From JAWPMV01 sp039819665 (GTDB lineage Bacteria; Bacteroidota; Bacteroidia; J057), in assembly GCA_039819665.1 (NCBI GenBank), contig JBCBRM010000026.1, positions 1 through 64,000 of the forward strand: a stretch of 64,000 bases of DNA. Direction: 5' to 3'. This document shows positions 16,197 through 23,910 of the stretch, piece after piece (the first letter of the stretch is position 1; every line of letters begins with the position of its first letter). The translations under genes were made by a program, and so were the position numbers. The notes beneath the pieces were generated by a model. That model had not been told where the DNA came from, ran no database searches, and worked only from the letters and a program-made list of their open reading frames with translations.

Positions 16197-16730
16197 CTAA
16201 ACGTTCTCTGAGAGCTTATAGTGCTTGACCAGATCATAGGTATGCCAGCTCTTACAATCCTCTATGGAATAGCCAAGCAGCTCAACCATTTCGGCAATCC
16301 TCTCCATACCCGGTGCTTCAATTTCCATAAACTCTGGAATTGTCTCAAGTTCGTCCTGGTAATTATCAATTACAATATGAGTATCTCCCAATTCATACTG
16401 AGTCCTGAATTTGCGTGTCTTTTTACTAAGCTTGAAATTCAAAAGATCCAGAATCGCGCGCATCTGTATGATATCGCCAATTGAAGTTTCGAATTCCTCC
16501 ATGATTTTTGCTTCTCCCTGGGAAACAAATTTCTTATAGGTCAGAACTGTTTCTTCTCCTTCTTTCCGCAATCGAAGTACATCCCCGGATTTATATATGT
16601 CTCCCTCCTGAGTATCAAAGAAAAGTGCCAGCATTTCTCCATCAAAGGATTTTTCAGCACCTAATTCTTCCAGACGGCTTATTAAGGCCTTTCTATTGAT
16701 CTCTAATATTTTTACTTCTATTTCCTTCAC
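16197..16730 (-). CDS. CYTH domain protein (CyaB/ThTPase-like)
   Basis: I chose the GTG start because the family motif EIEVKI (ExExK) follows at once, and because an upstream ATG lies inside a terminator hairpin and would add a spurious hydrophobic N-terminus. The 177-residue product has further CYTH features: DVLRLRKEG, TYKKF, and HIVIDNYQDE with an acidic patch near IPEFMEIEAPG. CYTH enzymes bind triphosphate substrates in a tunnel with divalent metal and act as class IV adenylate cyclases, thiamine triphosphatases or tripolyphosphatases. The CyaB-like form is about 180 residues, as here. Substrate cannot be assigned from sequence alone. It is probably monocistronic. Confidence 0.82.
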   Translation of the reverse strand: MKEIEVKILEINRKALISRLEELGAEKSFDGEMLALFFDTQEGDIYKSGDVLRLRKEGEETVLTYKKFVSQGEAKIMEEFETSIGDIIQMRAILDLLNFKLSKKTRKFRTQYELGDTHIVIDNYQDELETIPEFMEIEAPGMERIAEMVELLGYSIEDCKSWHTYDLVKHYKLSENV

Positions 16731-16790
16731 AGTAATTGAGACTTTAACAATAATACGAAAAATGCATACAGAAGATATAAGGAGGAATAT

Positions 16791-16824
16791 AAAAAACTTA
16801 AACCTGGACAATGTCCAGGTTTAA
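16791..16824 (-). terminator. intrinsic terminator upstream of the CYTH gene
   Basis: A perfect 12-bp stem TTAAACCTGGAC/GTCCAGGTTTAA with a 3-base loop is followed on the minus strand by GTTTTTT. It lies only 60 bases before the CYTH start, and more than 450 bases beyond the terminator that already follows the kinase gene. It may therefore end a short leader or small RNA. Confidence 0.75.
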
Positions 16825-17294
16825 GGCACTTGCTCAGTTTGAAATGTTTGTAGATATCTGAATAATTTTTAAAACCTGTTTAATCTTTGTTTTTGATTCT
16901 TTTTGTTTGACTTACAATACAAAGATGTAAGAACGGAGGCAGATAAGAAAGCATAAATTACGAATAATCAAACATTTATCATATCGTATTAAATAATCAG
17001 ACATATCATTCAAGAACAAAAATAAAGCACATAACTCACTGACTACCAATACCCTAAACCTTCATTCATAAATTTTAATATATCTTTTAAAGATAGGGGA
17101 GGTATATTCTAGAAAAGCACAGCCTTTTTAATACGAAAAATAGAATTACCTTACGCAGTTGAACTAAGAATTATCTCCCTTATCAGGATAAATTTTAGAA
17201 AGGATGGGTAAATCTTAACATAAATCGGAAGGAGCATATCTAAGAAATACTTACCTGTGCGATAAAATTAGTATGAATAGGCTGGGGGTAAATA
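16825..17294. other. gene-free intergenic stretch
   Basis: About 470 AT-rich bases without a convincing ORF on either strand. I see only a small hairpin (CTTACA/TGTAAG near 16911-16931) overlapping a minus-strand CATCTTTG, close to a -7 box, and an imperfect inverted repeat near 17170. A short minus-strand transcript ending at the 16791-16824 hairpin is possible; nothing else is evident. Confidence 0.5.
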
Positions 17295-17321
17295 GAAAAA
17301 CCGGAACCCAATGGATTCCGG
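17295..17321 (-). terminator. intrinsic terminator after the TPR histidine kinase
   Basis: The stem CCGGAA/TTCCGG, with additional inner pairing, is followed on the minus strand by TTTTTC. It lies about 50 bases past the kinase stop codon. Confidence 0.7.
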
Positions 17322-17373
17322 CGATTACACAGTATTCTTAAAAATTACTTTTACATGCCTTAAGCTAAATAAA

Positions 17374-19506
17374 TCAGCTTATACTGACAGGAATTCTTTG
17401 CTTGGGGAAATTTATATGAAAGGTTGTTCCTTCTCCTTTCTTTGATTCTAGCCAGATTTTACCATTATGCCTCAGGACAACCTTTTGGCAAATAGAAAGA
17501 CCGATTCCTGTTCCTCCATACTCATCTCTTCCCTGGAGTTGCTGGAAAACCGTAAAGATTTTATCCATATAGGCCTCTTCTATTCCGATTCCGTTATCCT
17601 TAAAACTTAGCAGGTGGCGATCTCCCTGGTCCTTGTAATTGATTTCAATTTCAGGTCGCTTCCCACCGGAATAGGTCATCGCATTGCTCAGGAGGTTTTG
17701 AAAGAGCAAAACCTGAGAGCTCATATTGCCGGTTATGCTTGGCAATTCGTCTGAAATGATGATAGCTTTAGTCTCCTCTATCTGTTCTCGCAGATTTTCG
17801 ATGGAGAGATTTAAGCTTTCATTCAAATCCACCTCTTCCATTCCATCCGCTTTGTCCAGGCGAGAATAATTTAACAAATCGGTTAGCAATTGATGCATTT
17901 GCTTTACTCCCTTGGTAATGTAGTCGATGTATTCTTTGCCTTCATTGTCCAAAACCTCTCTATACCTACGCTCCAAAAGACCCGCAAAGGATCCGATGGT
18001 ACGCAAAGGCTGTTTCAAATCATGGGAAACGACGTATGCGTACTGTTCAAGTTCGGCATTGCTGATGGCAAGTTGCTGGTTATGAAATTCAATCTCTCGA
18101 TTCTTTTCATACAATAACTTGCTCGTTCTGGCCTCTGACCTAAAGCGATAAAAAAGGAACCAGGATACTCCAAAGAGTACAATAATTACGATGAGCACCA
18201 AAAGGCTATACTTTTCGAAGACTGCTTCTGAATAGTCCTCTTCCAGAGCCACAATTTGGTTTTCCTTTTCTTCTGTTTCGTAGACAATTTGCATCCGTCT
18301 GAGAGACTGAGCTTTTTCCTCATCGAAAATATCATCTCTTATGTCTGCATAAGCAATCTGATTTTTCAGGGCAGATTGGGTATCGCCAATATCTTCATAA
18401 TACTCTGCCAAGAGCCTGTGTGCCTTAGCTTCTTCCGCTTTGCTTCCGGTTTCCTCAGAAATTTGCAGAGCTTCTTCGAGGTTTGTCCTTGCTACTTCGA
18501 GCTTTCCCCCCTTTTTTAAATGTTCCCCTAAAAACAACAAGGCAATCAACTGAGAACCAGGATCCTCAATTTCTCTGGCAAGCTTTAAAGCTTGTTCGTG
18601 TGCTTTCAGGGCTTCGCCGTGCTCCCCTCTTACATCCAGGACTTTACCGAGATCTGTAAAGGATTCCCGCATCCCAACCGGATCTTTCAAGTTTCTTCTC
18701 AAATCCAGTGATTTTTGAAAGAAACTTTGTGCTTCAGCATATTTGTTTAGAGAAAAGCTGTTTTCTCCCAGATTTGAGTAGGTATCTGCTAATCCTCTTT
18801 TGTCATCTCCTTCTCCCAAAAGCGCAAGGGCTTTTTCAAAGTGCATGTGCGCCTTTTCATGATCCTTGGTAATTGCATATATGTTCCCAATATTCAAGAG
18901 GGATCGGGCTTTATTTTTATCATTATTAAGAGCCTCATAAATTTCCAGGGCTCTCAAGTGATTATTCAGGGAGTAGTCATAGGCCCCTAACATCTGGTAG
19001 ATTACCCCCAGATTATTGCACGAGGTTGCTACGCCTTCCAAATCATTGATTTCTGTTCGGATTTTGTAGGCCTGGCTGAGAAATTCAATTGCCTGTGAAT
19101 AATCCCCGCCCATTTGCTGAGCAAGTCCCAGGTTATTGTAAATATTGGCCTGGCCTTTTTTATCGCCTATTAGTTCAAATTTTTCGAGGGCAGTGTAAAA
19201 GGATTGATTGGCATCCTCCATTTCCCCTTTATACCAATGCAAGACCCCTTTGGTCTTGTAGGACTTTGCCTGTCCGCGTGCAAATCCTAATTCATTTGCC
19301 AAGAAAATTGCCTTATCTGCATACTCATCTGCTTTTGCCAAATCAGCATCCTTCCATTCCCAGGCAAGCTTTTGAAGGAGTATGACCTTTTGGGTGTCGG
19401 AAAACACTTCCGATAGCTCATGTTCCCATTGCTCAATTTTTTCACTTTGAGCGAAAGCAGGAAATGACAGAAGCAGAATATAAAGTAGACTAAAGCAATA
19501 TTTCAT
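17374..19506 (-). CDS. TPR-containing sensor histidine kinase
   Basis: The 710-residue protein has a signal peptide (MKYCFSLLYILLLSFPAFAQ), then eight or more tetratricopeptide repeats in the periplasm (about 40-390, for example NIYNNLGLAQQMGGDYSQAI). One membrane helix (about 433-453, LLVLIVIIVLFGVSWFLFY) precedes a short coiled coil. The HisKA domain has YVVSHDLKQPLRTI (His near 497), and a HATPase domain has LLSNAMTYS, DNGIGI and GGTGIGLSIC. It would sense a periplasmic signal and phosphorylate an unknown response regulator, since none is adjacent. It starts eight bases after the subtilisin lipoprotein gene, so the two form an operon. Such TPR kinases are common in Bacteroidota. Confidence 0.93.
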   Translation of the reverse strand: MKYCFSLLYILLLSFPAFAQSEKIEQWEHELSEVFSDTQKVILLQKLAWEWKDADLAKADEYADKAIFLANELGFARGQAKSYKTKGVLHWYKGEMEDANQSFYTALEKFELIGDKKGQANIYNNLGLAQQMGGDYSQAIEFLSQAYKIRTEINDLEGVATSCNNLGVIYQMLGAYDYSLNNHLRALEIYEALNNDKNKARSLLNIGNIYAITKDHEKAHMHFEKALALLGEGDDKRGLADTYSNLGENSFSLNKYAEAQSFFQKSLDLRRNLKDPVGMRESFTDLGKVLDVRGEHGEALKAHEQALKLAREIEDPGSQLIALLFLGEHLKKGGKLEVARTNLEEALQISEETGSKAEEAKAHRLLAEYYEDIGDTQSALKNQIAYADIRDDIFDEEKAQSLRRMQIVYETEEKENQIVALEEDYSEAVFEKYSLLVLIVIIVLFGVSWFLFYRFRSEARTSKLLYEKNREIEFHNQQLAISNAELEQYAYVVSHDLKQPLRTIGSFAGLLERRYREVLDNEGKEYIDYITKGVKQMHQLLTDLLNYSRLDKADGMEEVDLNESLNLSIENLREQIEETKAIIISDELPSITGNMSSQVLLFQNLLSNAMTYSGGKRPEIEINYKDQGDRHLLSFKDNGIGIEEAYMDKIFTVFQQLQGRDEYGGTGIGLSICQKVVLRHNGKIWLESKKGEGTTFHINFPKQRIPVSIS

Positions 19507-19514
19507 TTCAGGAT

Positions 19515-20849
19515 CTATCTGCTGATCACACTGAGGTATCGGTTATGCGCCCAGGTTTGTCCACTTGTATTGTAAAAACCTTCTGTGAGAACCATAACTC
19601 CAGCTGCATGAGGGGCAGCCATGGAAGTACCGCTCATATAGGCATACTTGCCATCCAAATGAGTTGAAAGAATTCCTTCTCCGGGAGCTGCAAAGTCAAC
19701 TCCGTCTCCAAAATTTGAATATGTAGTATAAATGTCGTCCCAATCGATTGCAGCAACCGTATAGACATTGATCCCATTAACATTTGCAGGGGAGGTTTCT
19801 CGCACATCTTTTCCTTTGTTACCTGCAGCAGAAACTACATGCACCCCTCTTCTTCCCAGGCGTTTTACCAGGCGAGTAATAGCTCTGCTACTTCTTCCAC
19901 CTACGCTGATATTTACCACGTCATTGGGCAAACTATATCTTCTTATGTAATAAAGGGCAGAAATGATCGCTGATACTTTTCCCTGACCTTTATCATCCAG
20001 GACTTTTACAGCAACGACTCTCGCCCCTGCAGCTACCCCTACTGTACCAAAACCATTATCTTTTGCGGCAACAATTCCTGCTACATGCGTTCCATGTCCC
20101 AGCAAGTCCTCATAAGAAGAACCTCCGACAAAGCTCTGTGAATAGCCATGTACTATATTAAGGTCAGGATGGTCAGAGTCAATACCACTATCGACTATCC
20201 AAACAAAGCGGTCCTTCCAGTATTCAGAATTCTCGAAGTTGACAGAACCTCCTATTCGCTCTACTCCATAAGTTTCAAAATCTCCATCAGCATCTTTTTT
20301 TGCATTGGGAACATTACCTTTTCCTCCTGTACTTTCCTCACTCGGTATAAAGGGAGTTCTCACTAATGGCTCAAAATTTAAGGCAATGATCCGGTCTTCC
20401 TCTACAATCTCTACATCCGGATCATTCATAAGAATCTGAGCCTCCTTTTCAGTAAGCTCAGCCATAAAGATGGAACCATTATCTGCAAATGCCTGCAAAA
20501 CTTTCGATTGATCAAGTCCATTTCTTTTGAAAATACTTTGCCCCTTTTGAAGTTTGTTTTCAAGTGCCTTAAAAATGATTTGGCCGCCACTACCTGACTT
20601 CTTCAACCTCTCGTCATCCGAATCCGGAATCAGGCCTATGCCTCCTTCCTCTTCCTCTTTCAGCAAAATAATGTACTGGCCCGGAATGACAGGATTATCC
20701 CCCTCATAGCTGACTAAACCACTTTCAATAAAGGCGGGATCGTCTGCATCATTCTTTAGATCATCCGGCGTATAACAGGATGTCATAGAAGTCGCCAATA
20801 GACATAGAAGTAGAGGTACGTAAATTCTTATGTAGAGATTTCTGACCAT
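19515..20849 (-). CDS. subtilisin-like (S8) serine protease, lipoprotein
   Basis: I chose the ATG giving MVRNLYIRIYVPLLLCLLAT followed by lipobox Cys25; the longer frame adds residues that disrupt the signal. An I9-type propeptide (about 55-150, IPGQYIILLKE to VEIVEEDRII) is followed by a complete S8 domain. The catalytic Asp is in VDSGIDSDHPDL, the His in GHGTHVAGIVA and the Ser in MSGTSMAAPHAAG. The overall order is that of the proteinase K/fungal-type group. The protein should sit on the outer membrane and be self-processed. No T9SS tail is present, unlike the other S8 protease in this window. It is co-transcribed with the downstream TPR kinase. Confidence 0.93.
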   Translation of the reverse strand: MVRNLYIRIYVPLLLCLLATSMTSCYTPDDLKNDADDPAFIESGLVSYEGDNPVIPGQYIILLKEEEEGGIGLIPDSDDERLKKSGSGGQIIFKALENKLQKGQSIFKRNGLDQSKVLQAFADNGSIFMAELTEKEAQILMNDPDVEIVEEDRIIALNFEPLVRTPFIPSEESTGGKGNVPNAKKDADGDFETYGVERIGGSVNFENSEYWKDRFVWIVDSGIDSDHPDLNIVHGYSQSFVGGSSYEDLLGHGTHVAGIVAAKDNGFGTVGVAAGARVVAVKVLDDKGQGKVSAIISALYYIRRYSLPNDVVNISVGGRSSRAITRLVKRLGRRGVHVVSAAGNKGKDVRETSPANVNGINVYTVAAIDWDDIYTTYSNFGDGVDFAAPGEGILSTHLDGKYAYMSGTSMAAPHAAGVMVLTEGFYNTSGQTWAHNRYLSVISR

Positions 20850-20879
20850 ATAAGTACACGTGATTGTATGTAACGCACA

Positions 20880-20910
20880 CAAATATGATCAGGATGTTAT
20901 CGTCATCAAA
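20880..20910 (-). promoter_or_regulatory. promoter of the protease/kinase operon
   Basis: On the minus strand TTTG (20907-20910) is followed after 19 bases by CATATTTG (20880-20887), one base off the TAnnTTTG consensus and correctly spaced. It lies about 30 bases before the chosen ATG and supports that start. Confidence 0.55.
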
Positions 20911-20960
20911 CACAATAGTACGATTTTTCATACATTTATTTACATGGATTATATTACGTT

Positions 20961-20990
20961 CAAAAACACCCTGCTGGATCAAGCAGGTGT
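20961..20990 (-). terminator. intrinsic terminator downstream of the decayed lipoprotein gene
   Basis: The stem ACACCTGCT/AGCAGGGTGT (one bulge) is followed on the minus strand by GTTTTTG. It sits past the pseudogene at 21112-21591 on the same strand, consistent with that locus having once been an expressed gene. Confidence 0.6.
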
Positions 20991-21111
20991 ATCGTAAACC
21001 CTGAAAAACAATACTTTAGGGCATGATTTTCCCAGGAAGGGATTCGAAATCGTGAATTTATTACGATTTTTCGCAATTTATTACAGTCGATTCTTACAGC
21101 AAAAACCCCGC

Positions 21112-21591
21112 TTAGCGATGGGATTTTATGTAGTCGATGGCAGCATCCAGCTGGCTATCTGTGCTACCAACTATATCTGTGTATTGCTTAGGTTCGAGGT
21201 AAATATCAGGAGCTACATCTTCTCCTTCAAACAGCTTTCAAACTAAGCTCCTTTTGAATGGTATCTCCCCCTTCTGTCCTCAGGGTTAAAAGATTCACCT
21301 TTGGGGCTTTAGCCCAAGAGACCTGACAAACTCTACCAAATCCTCTCCAAATCTCTACTTCCATTTGGCCGGATATACCAGTTTACAGACTTCGATTAAC
21401 TCTCCAGCTCTTTCCTCTGAAAGAAACCAGTTCATACCATTAATCCTCTTTGAGAAACTGGGCATCGTCTCCATTCCACTTTATGGCTTCGAAAGGAGTG
21501 TTTTTTCTTCAGCATATAAACTCTTGCTTTTCTACTCAGCAGAGCAAGCAGTTAGAAGGGCCAACAGACTTAGAATGAGTAGGAGTTTCAT
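21112..21591 (-). pseudogene. decayed lipoprotein gene, S41-peptidase-like remnants
   Basis: An ATG starts a perfect lipoprotein signal (MKLLLILSLLALLTACSAE) that runs at once into TAG. Downstream, clear coding text appears in alternating frames, broken by stops. The pieces are PFEAIKWNGDDAQFLKED (stop) WYELVSF, then ELIEVCKLVYPAKWK (stop) RFGEDLVEFVRSLGLKPQ, then KVNLLTLRTEGGDTIQKELS. The last is EDVAPDIYLEPKQYTDIV with SQLDAAIDYIKSHR and a final TAA. At least three frame changes and four in-frame stops are needed to join them. The last piece resembles the C-terminal end of S41 peptidases (APDI... QLDAAIDYI), and WYELVSF fits the N-terminal region of some S41-annotated proteins. The catalytic core appears deleted. 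Family is tentative; the disruption is directly visible. Confidence 0.75.
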
Positions 21592-22178
21592 GTGTGAGTG
21601 TTGGAGGATTAAAACTTAAGGAATTTCTTATCCATTTAGATAAGCTCCCTAAAATTTCCCATACATGAATAAATGAAACAAAAAAATACCCGCATAAACG
21701 CCAGGAGTTAATGAACCCCCTAATAGACATGTATGGAGCCGCCAGCTGATTCGGTAATCCTCCGTCTTCCGTAGAAGCAATCCTTAAAAAGGTTGAGGCC
21801 CGCCCTAGCCAACTAGAGCTTAACTCCAATAATTATAACTGTTAGGTTCAAAAACAGTTAGGCATTCACGCAGGGTATTATCTTTATGATGATATCCCGG
21901 TATAAAACCAAAGATCTACAATTTCTTTTCTCAAAAATACGAAGGCTGTTCTTTGATTACAACAGAATCTCCAATGGATTGTTACAATACATAGATTATG
22001 CCAGTAGCTGATGGGGGTAGAAATTTTTCATCTTGTGCTTAGGCAGACAAAATGTATTTTTATAACTTCTTCGCATTTAGATCGTTTGAATTAACATCCC
22101 TTATGACCTGATCGCATAGTTTCAGTCACAATGGTATCAGAAAATAATCAATTAAGATTCTATTATCTATTATAAATT
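21592..22178. other. gene-free stretch between pseudogene and DUF2147 gene
   Basis: No supported gene is seen. A plus-strand frame near 21716-21900 carries coding-like text (SSVEAILKKVEARPSQLELN, later QLGIHAGYYLYDDIPV) broken by stops, which could be another decayed gene, but I recognise no family. A small hairpin AACTGTT/AACAGTT lies at 21837-21859. Confidence 0.35.
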
Positions 22179-22652
22179 ATGAGTAATAACATCCGTAATG
22201 GTTTCATGCTGCTAGTTGCCAGCACCCTATTCATTCTTTCAAGCGCATTCACCGGGCTAATGGCACAAAGCCCTATAGGTACCTGGAAAACTGTAGATGA
22301 TGAAACCGGGAAAGAGCGTTCCCTGGTAGAAATCTATGAAAAGGGAGGGAAATTATATGGAAAGATAATTAAGCTTTTCCCTCTACCTGGAGATGATCCA
22401 AATCCTGTTTGTGATGAGTGTGATAAAGATGATCCGCGTTACATGAAGCCTGTTGTTGGTCTGGAAATTCTTCAAGGATTGGAAAAAGAAGATGATGGCG
22501 AATGGGAAAACGGAGAAATCCTTGATCCTAAAAACGGGAATGTTTATAGCTGCTATATTGAATTGAAGGGAGCAGACAAATTGAAAGTAAGAGGATACCT
22601 GGGAGTAGCTTTATTGGGAAGAACTCAATACTGGTATCGGTGGAAAGAATAA
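22179..22652 (+). CDS. DUF2147 family exported protein
   Basis: The 157-residue protein has a signal peptide ending near GLMAQ. The DUF2147 body has SPIGTWKTVDDETGKERSLV, YGKIIKLFPLPGDDPNPVC, the CDECDKDDPRY segment with GLEILQGL, and the closing KVRGYLGVALLGRTQYWYR. The domain is a small lipocalin-like beta barrel, exported, of unknown biochemical role. Length matches the family. It is a single gene, followed by a strong terminator shared with the convergent SCP2 gene. Confidence 0.9.
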   Translation: MSNNIRNGFMLLVASTLFILSSAFTGLMAQSPIGTWKTVDDETGKERSLVEIYEKGGKLYGKIIKLFPLPGDDPNPVCDECDKDDPRYMKPVVGLEILQGLEKEDDGEWENGEILDPKNGNVYSCYIELKGADKLKVRGYLGVALLGRTQYWYRWKE

Positions 22653-22677
22653 TTTTCCTGAAAAAATGGAAAAGAAA

Positions 22678-22710
22678 AAGGCAGCTTCAATAAGCTGCCT
22701 TTATTTTTTT
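22678..22710. terminator. bidirectional intrinsic terminator
   Basis: The 10-bp stem AAGGCAGCTT/AAGCTGCCTT with loop CAAT is followed by TATTTTTTT on the plus strand and by TTTCTTTT on the minus strand. It lies between the convergent DUF2147 and SCP2 genes. Confidence 0.9.
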
Positions 22711-22723
22711 AATCTTCTCAATG

Positions 22724-23026
22724 TTAACCGAAAAGATTACCAAGTTTCATAGCCACTCCCATATCTCCATCGATAGCAAGTTTGCCAGTCATGAAGGCTG
22801 TCATGGGATTTAAATCTCCTGAAAGAAGTTCAGTAAAATCAGCGATATCAACATTTACCGTACAATCTGCATCTTTATCTTCATTTGATACCACATTGCT
22901 GGCACCAGACCCATCCAGGAAAACAGCTCCTTCACCTCCTTTGAACATGAATTTCAAGGTAGAACCCAGAGCATCGGCATTTGCAGCCATTTCGGTGACC
23001 TTTCCAGTAAGATCTTCCAAAGTCAT
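22724..23026 (-). CDS. SCP2 sterol-binding domain protein
   Basis: The 100-residue protein consists only of an SCP2-like domain. It starts MTLEDLTGKVTEMAANADAL, then FKGGEGAVFLDGSG, CTVNVDIADFTELLSGDLNP, and the typical MTAFMTGKLAIDGDMGVAMKL near the end. SCP2 domains form a hydrophobic tunnel that binds lipids or acyl chains; bacterial stand-alone forms are cytoplasmic and of unclear role. Length matches stand-alone family members. It is monocistronic and convergent with the DUF2147 gene. Confidence 0.9.
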   Translation of the reverse strand: MTLEDLTGKVTEMAANADALGSTLKFMFKGGEGAVFLDGSGASNVVSNEDKDADCTVNVDIADFTELLSGDLNPMTAFMTGKLAIDGDMGVAMKLGNLFG

Positions 23027-23169
23027 AGTTGTAAAATTTATCTGTTATAGACCTAAATGTAAAGCGAACGCAAGATAAAGATGTTATCGCAACTATAAAA
23101 CAGGAAAATTTAATTTTTTCTATATTTTCCTACCCTTGATTTAAGCCCTTTAATTTTCCCTCATAACTT

Positions 23170-23198
23170 TTTGGCGGGCGATAATTTTCTTAGTTTCG
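23170..23198 (+). promoter_or_regulatory. promoter of the Sir2 gene
   Basis: TTTG at 23170-23173 and TAGTTTCG at 23191-23198 are spaced by 17 bases, close to the Bacteroidetes consensus. The ATG follows 20 bases later, giving a short leader. Confidence 0.6.
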
Positions 23199-23217
23199 AT
23201 GCACAAACATTATCTCA

Positions 23218-23910
23218 ATGGAAAAAGCAAGAATCGTAGTATTGACAGGAGCAGGCATTAGCGCTGAGAGTGGCTTATCAACTTTCCGAGGTAATGGGGG
23301 CTTATGGGAAGGACACAATATTCAAGAGGTAGCTTCCCCTCAGGGATTTGCCAAAAACCCTGACATGGTATTACGATTTTATAATGAGCGGAGAAGGCAA
23401 GGGAAAACAGCCATACCCAATGATGGACACAAGGCTTTGGTCAATCTTGAGGAGAAATATGAGGTATGGATCATTACCCAAAACGTAGATGATCTGCATG
23501 AAAAAGCTGGCTCTTCCAATATTCTGCATCTTCATGGTGAATTGAACAAAGCCCGTAGTGTTACGGATGAATCTTATGTGGTCGAGATTGAAGGAGACAT
23601 CAATAGAGGTGATCTTGCACCTGATGGAGGACAATTGCGCCCGCATATTGTCTGGTTTGGAGAAGAAGTTCCTAAAATTGAAGATGCTATAGAGATTATG
23701 GCGACAGCCAGTTTGGTAATCATTGTTGGAACTTCATTGGTCGTTTATCCTGCAGCAGGCTTGGTACACTATGCACCTTTAGAAACTCCCATCTGTGTGG
23801 TTGACCCCAATAAACCAGAATTGAATAGTGAGAGAGAGGTATTTTTTATAGAGGAGCCTGCAACTACCGGTTTGCCAAAACTTGTTCAGCGATTACTGGC
23901 TGAGGCCTGA
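23218..23910 (+). CDS. cobB: Sir2-family NAD-dependent protein deacylase
   Basis: The 230-residue protein has the Sir2 core: LTGAGISAESGLSTFRGNGG (residues 9-28), TQNVDDLHEKAG, HLHGEL with catalytic His106, WFGEEVP, and VGTSLVVYPAAGL. Tyr55 and Arg58 in RFYNERRR match the class III (SIRT5/CobB) residues that favour succinyl or malonyl lysine. The usual four zinc cysteines are missing; the region between the HGEL motif and LRPHIVWFG contains no Cys. This is a variant seen in Bacteroidota sirtuins. Its last 25 bases overlap the convergent TPR gene. Confidence 0.93.
   Translation: MEKARIVVLTGAGISAESGLSTFRGNGGLWEGHNIQEVASPQGFAKNPDMVLRFYNERRRQGKTAIPNDGHKALVNLEEKYEVWIITQNVDDLHEKAGSSNILHLHGELNKARSVTDESYVVEIEGDINRGDLAPDGGQLRPHIVWFGEEVPKIEDAIEIMATASLVIIVGTSLVVYPAAGLVHYAPLETPICVVDPNKPELNSEREVFFIEEPATTGLPKLVQRLLAEA

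Noticed and set aside
16731..16811. Longer CYTH protein start with hydrophobic N-terminus
   Set aside because: ATG lies inside a terminator hairpin; CYTH motif begins right after the GTG at 16730.
20761..20982. Minus-strand ORF MIQQGVFERNIIHVNKCMKN
   Set aside because: Overlaps the start and promoter of the subtilisin lipoprotein gene; no family features.
21536..21829. 97-residue minus-strand ORF over the lipoprotein pseudogene start
   Set aside because: Reads out of frame across the signal peptide of the pseudogene; composition not coding-like.
21716..21900. Plus-strand frame with broken coding-like text
   Set aside because: I could not recognise a family and the frame is too short to support a second pseudogene.
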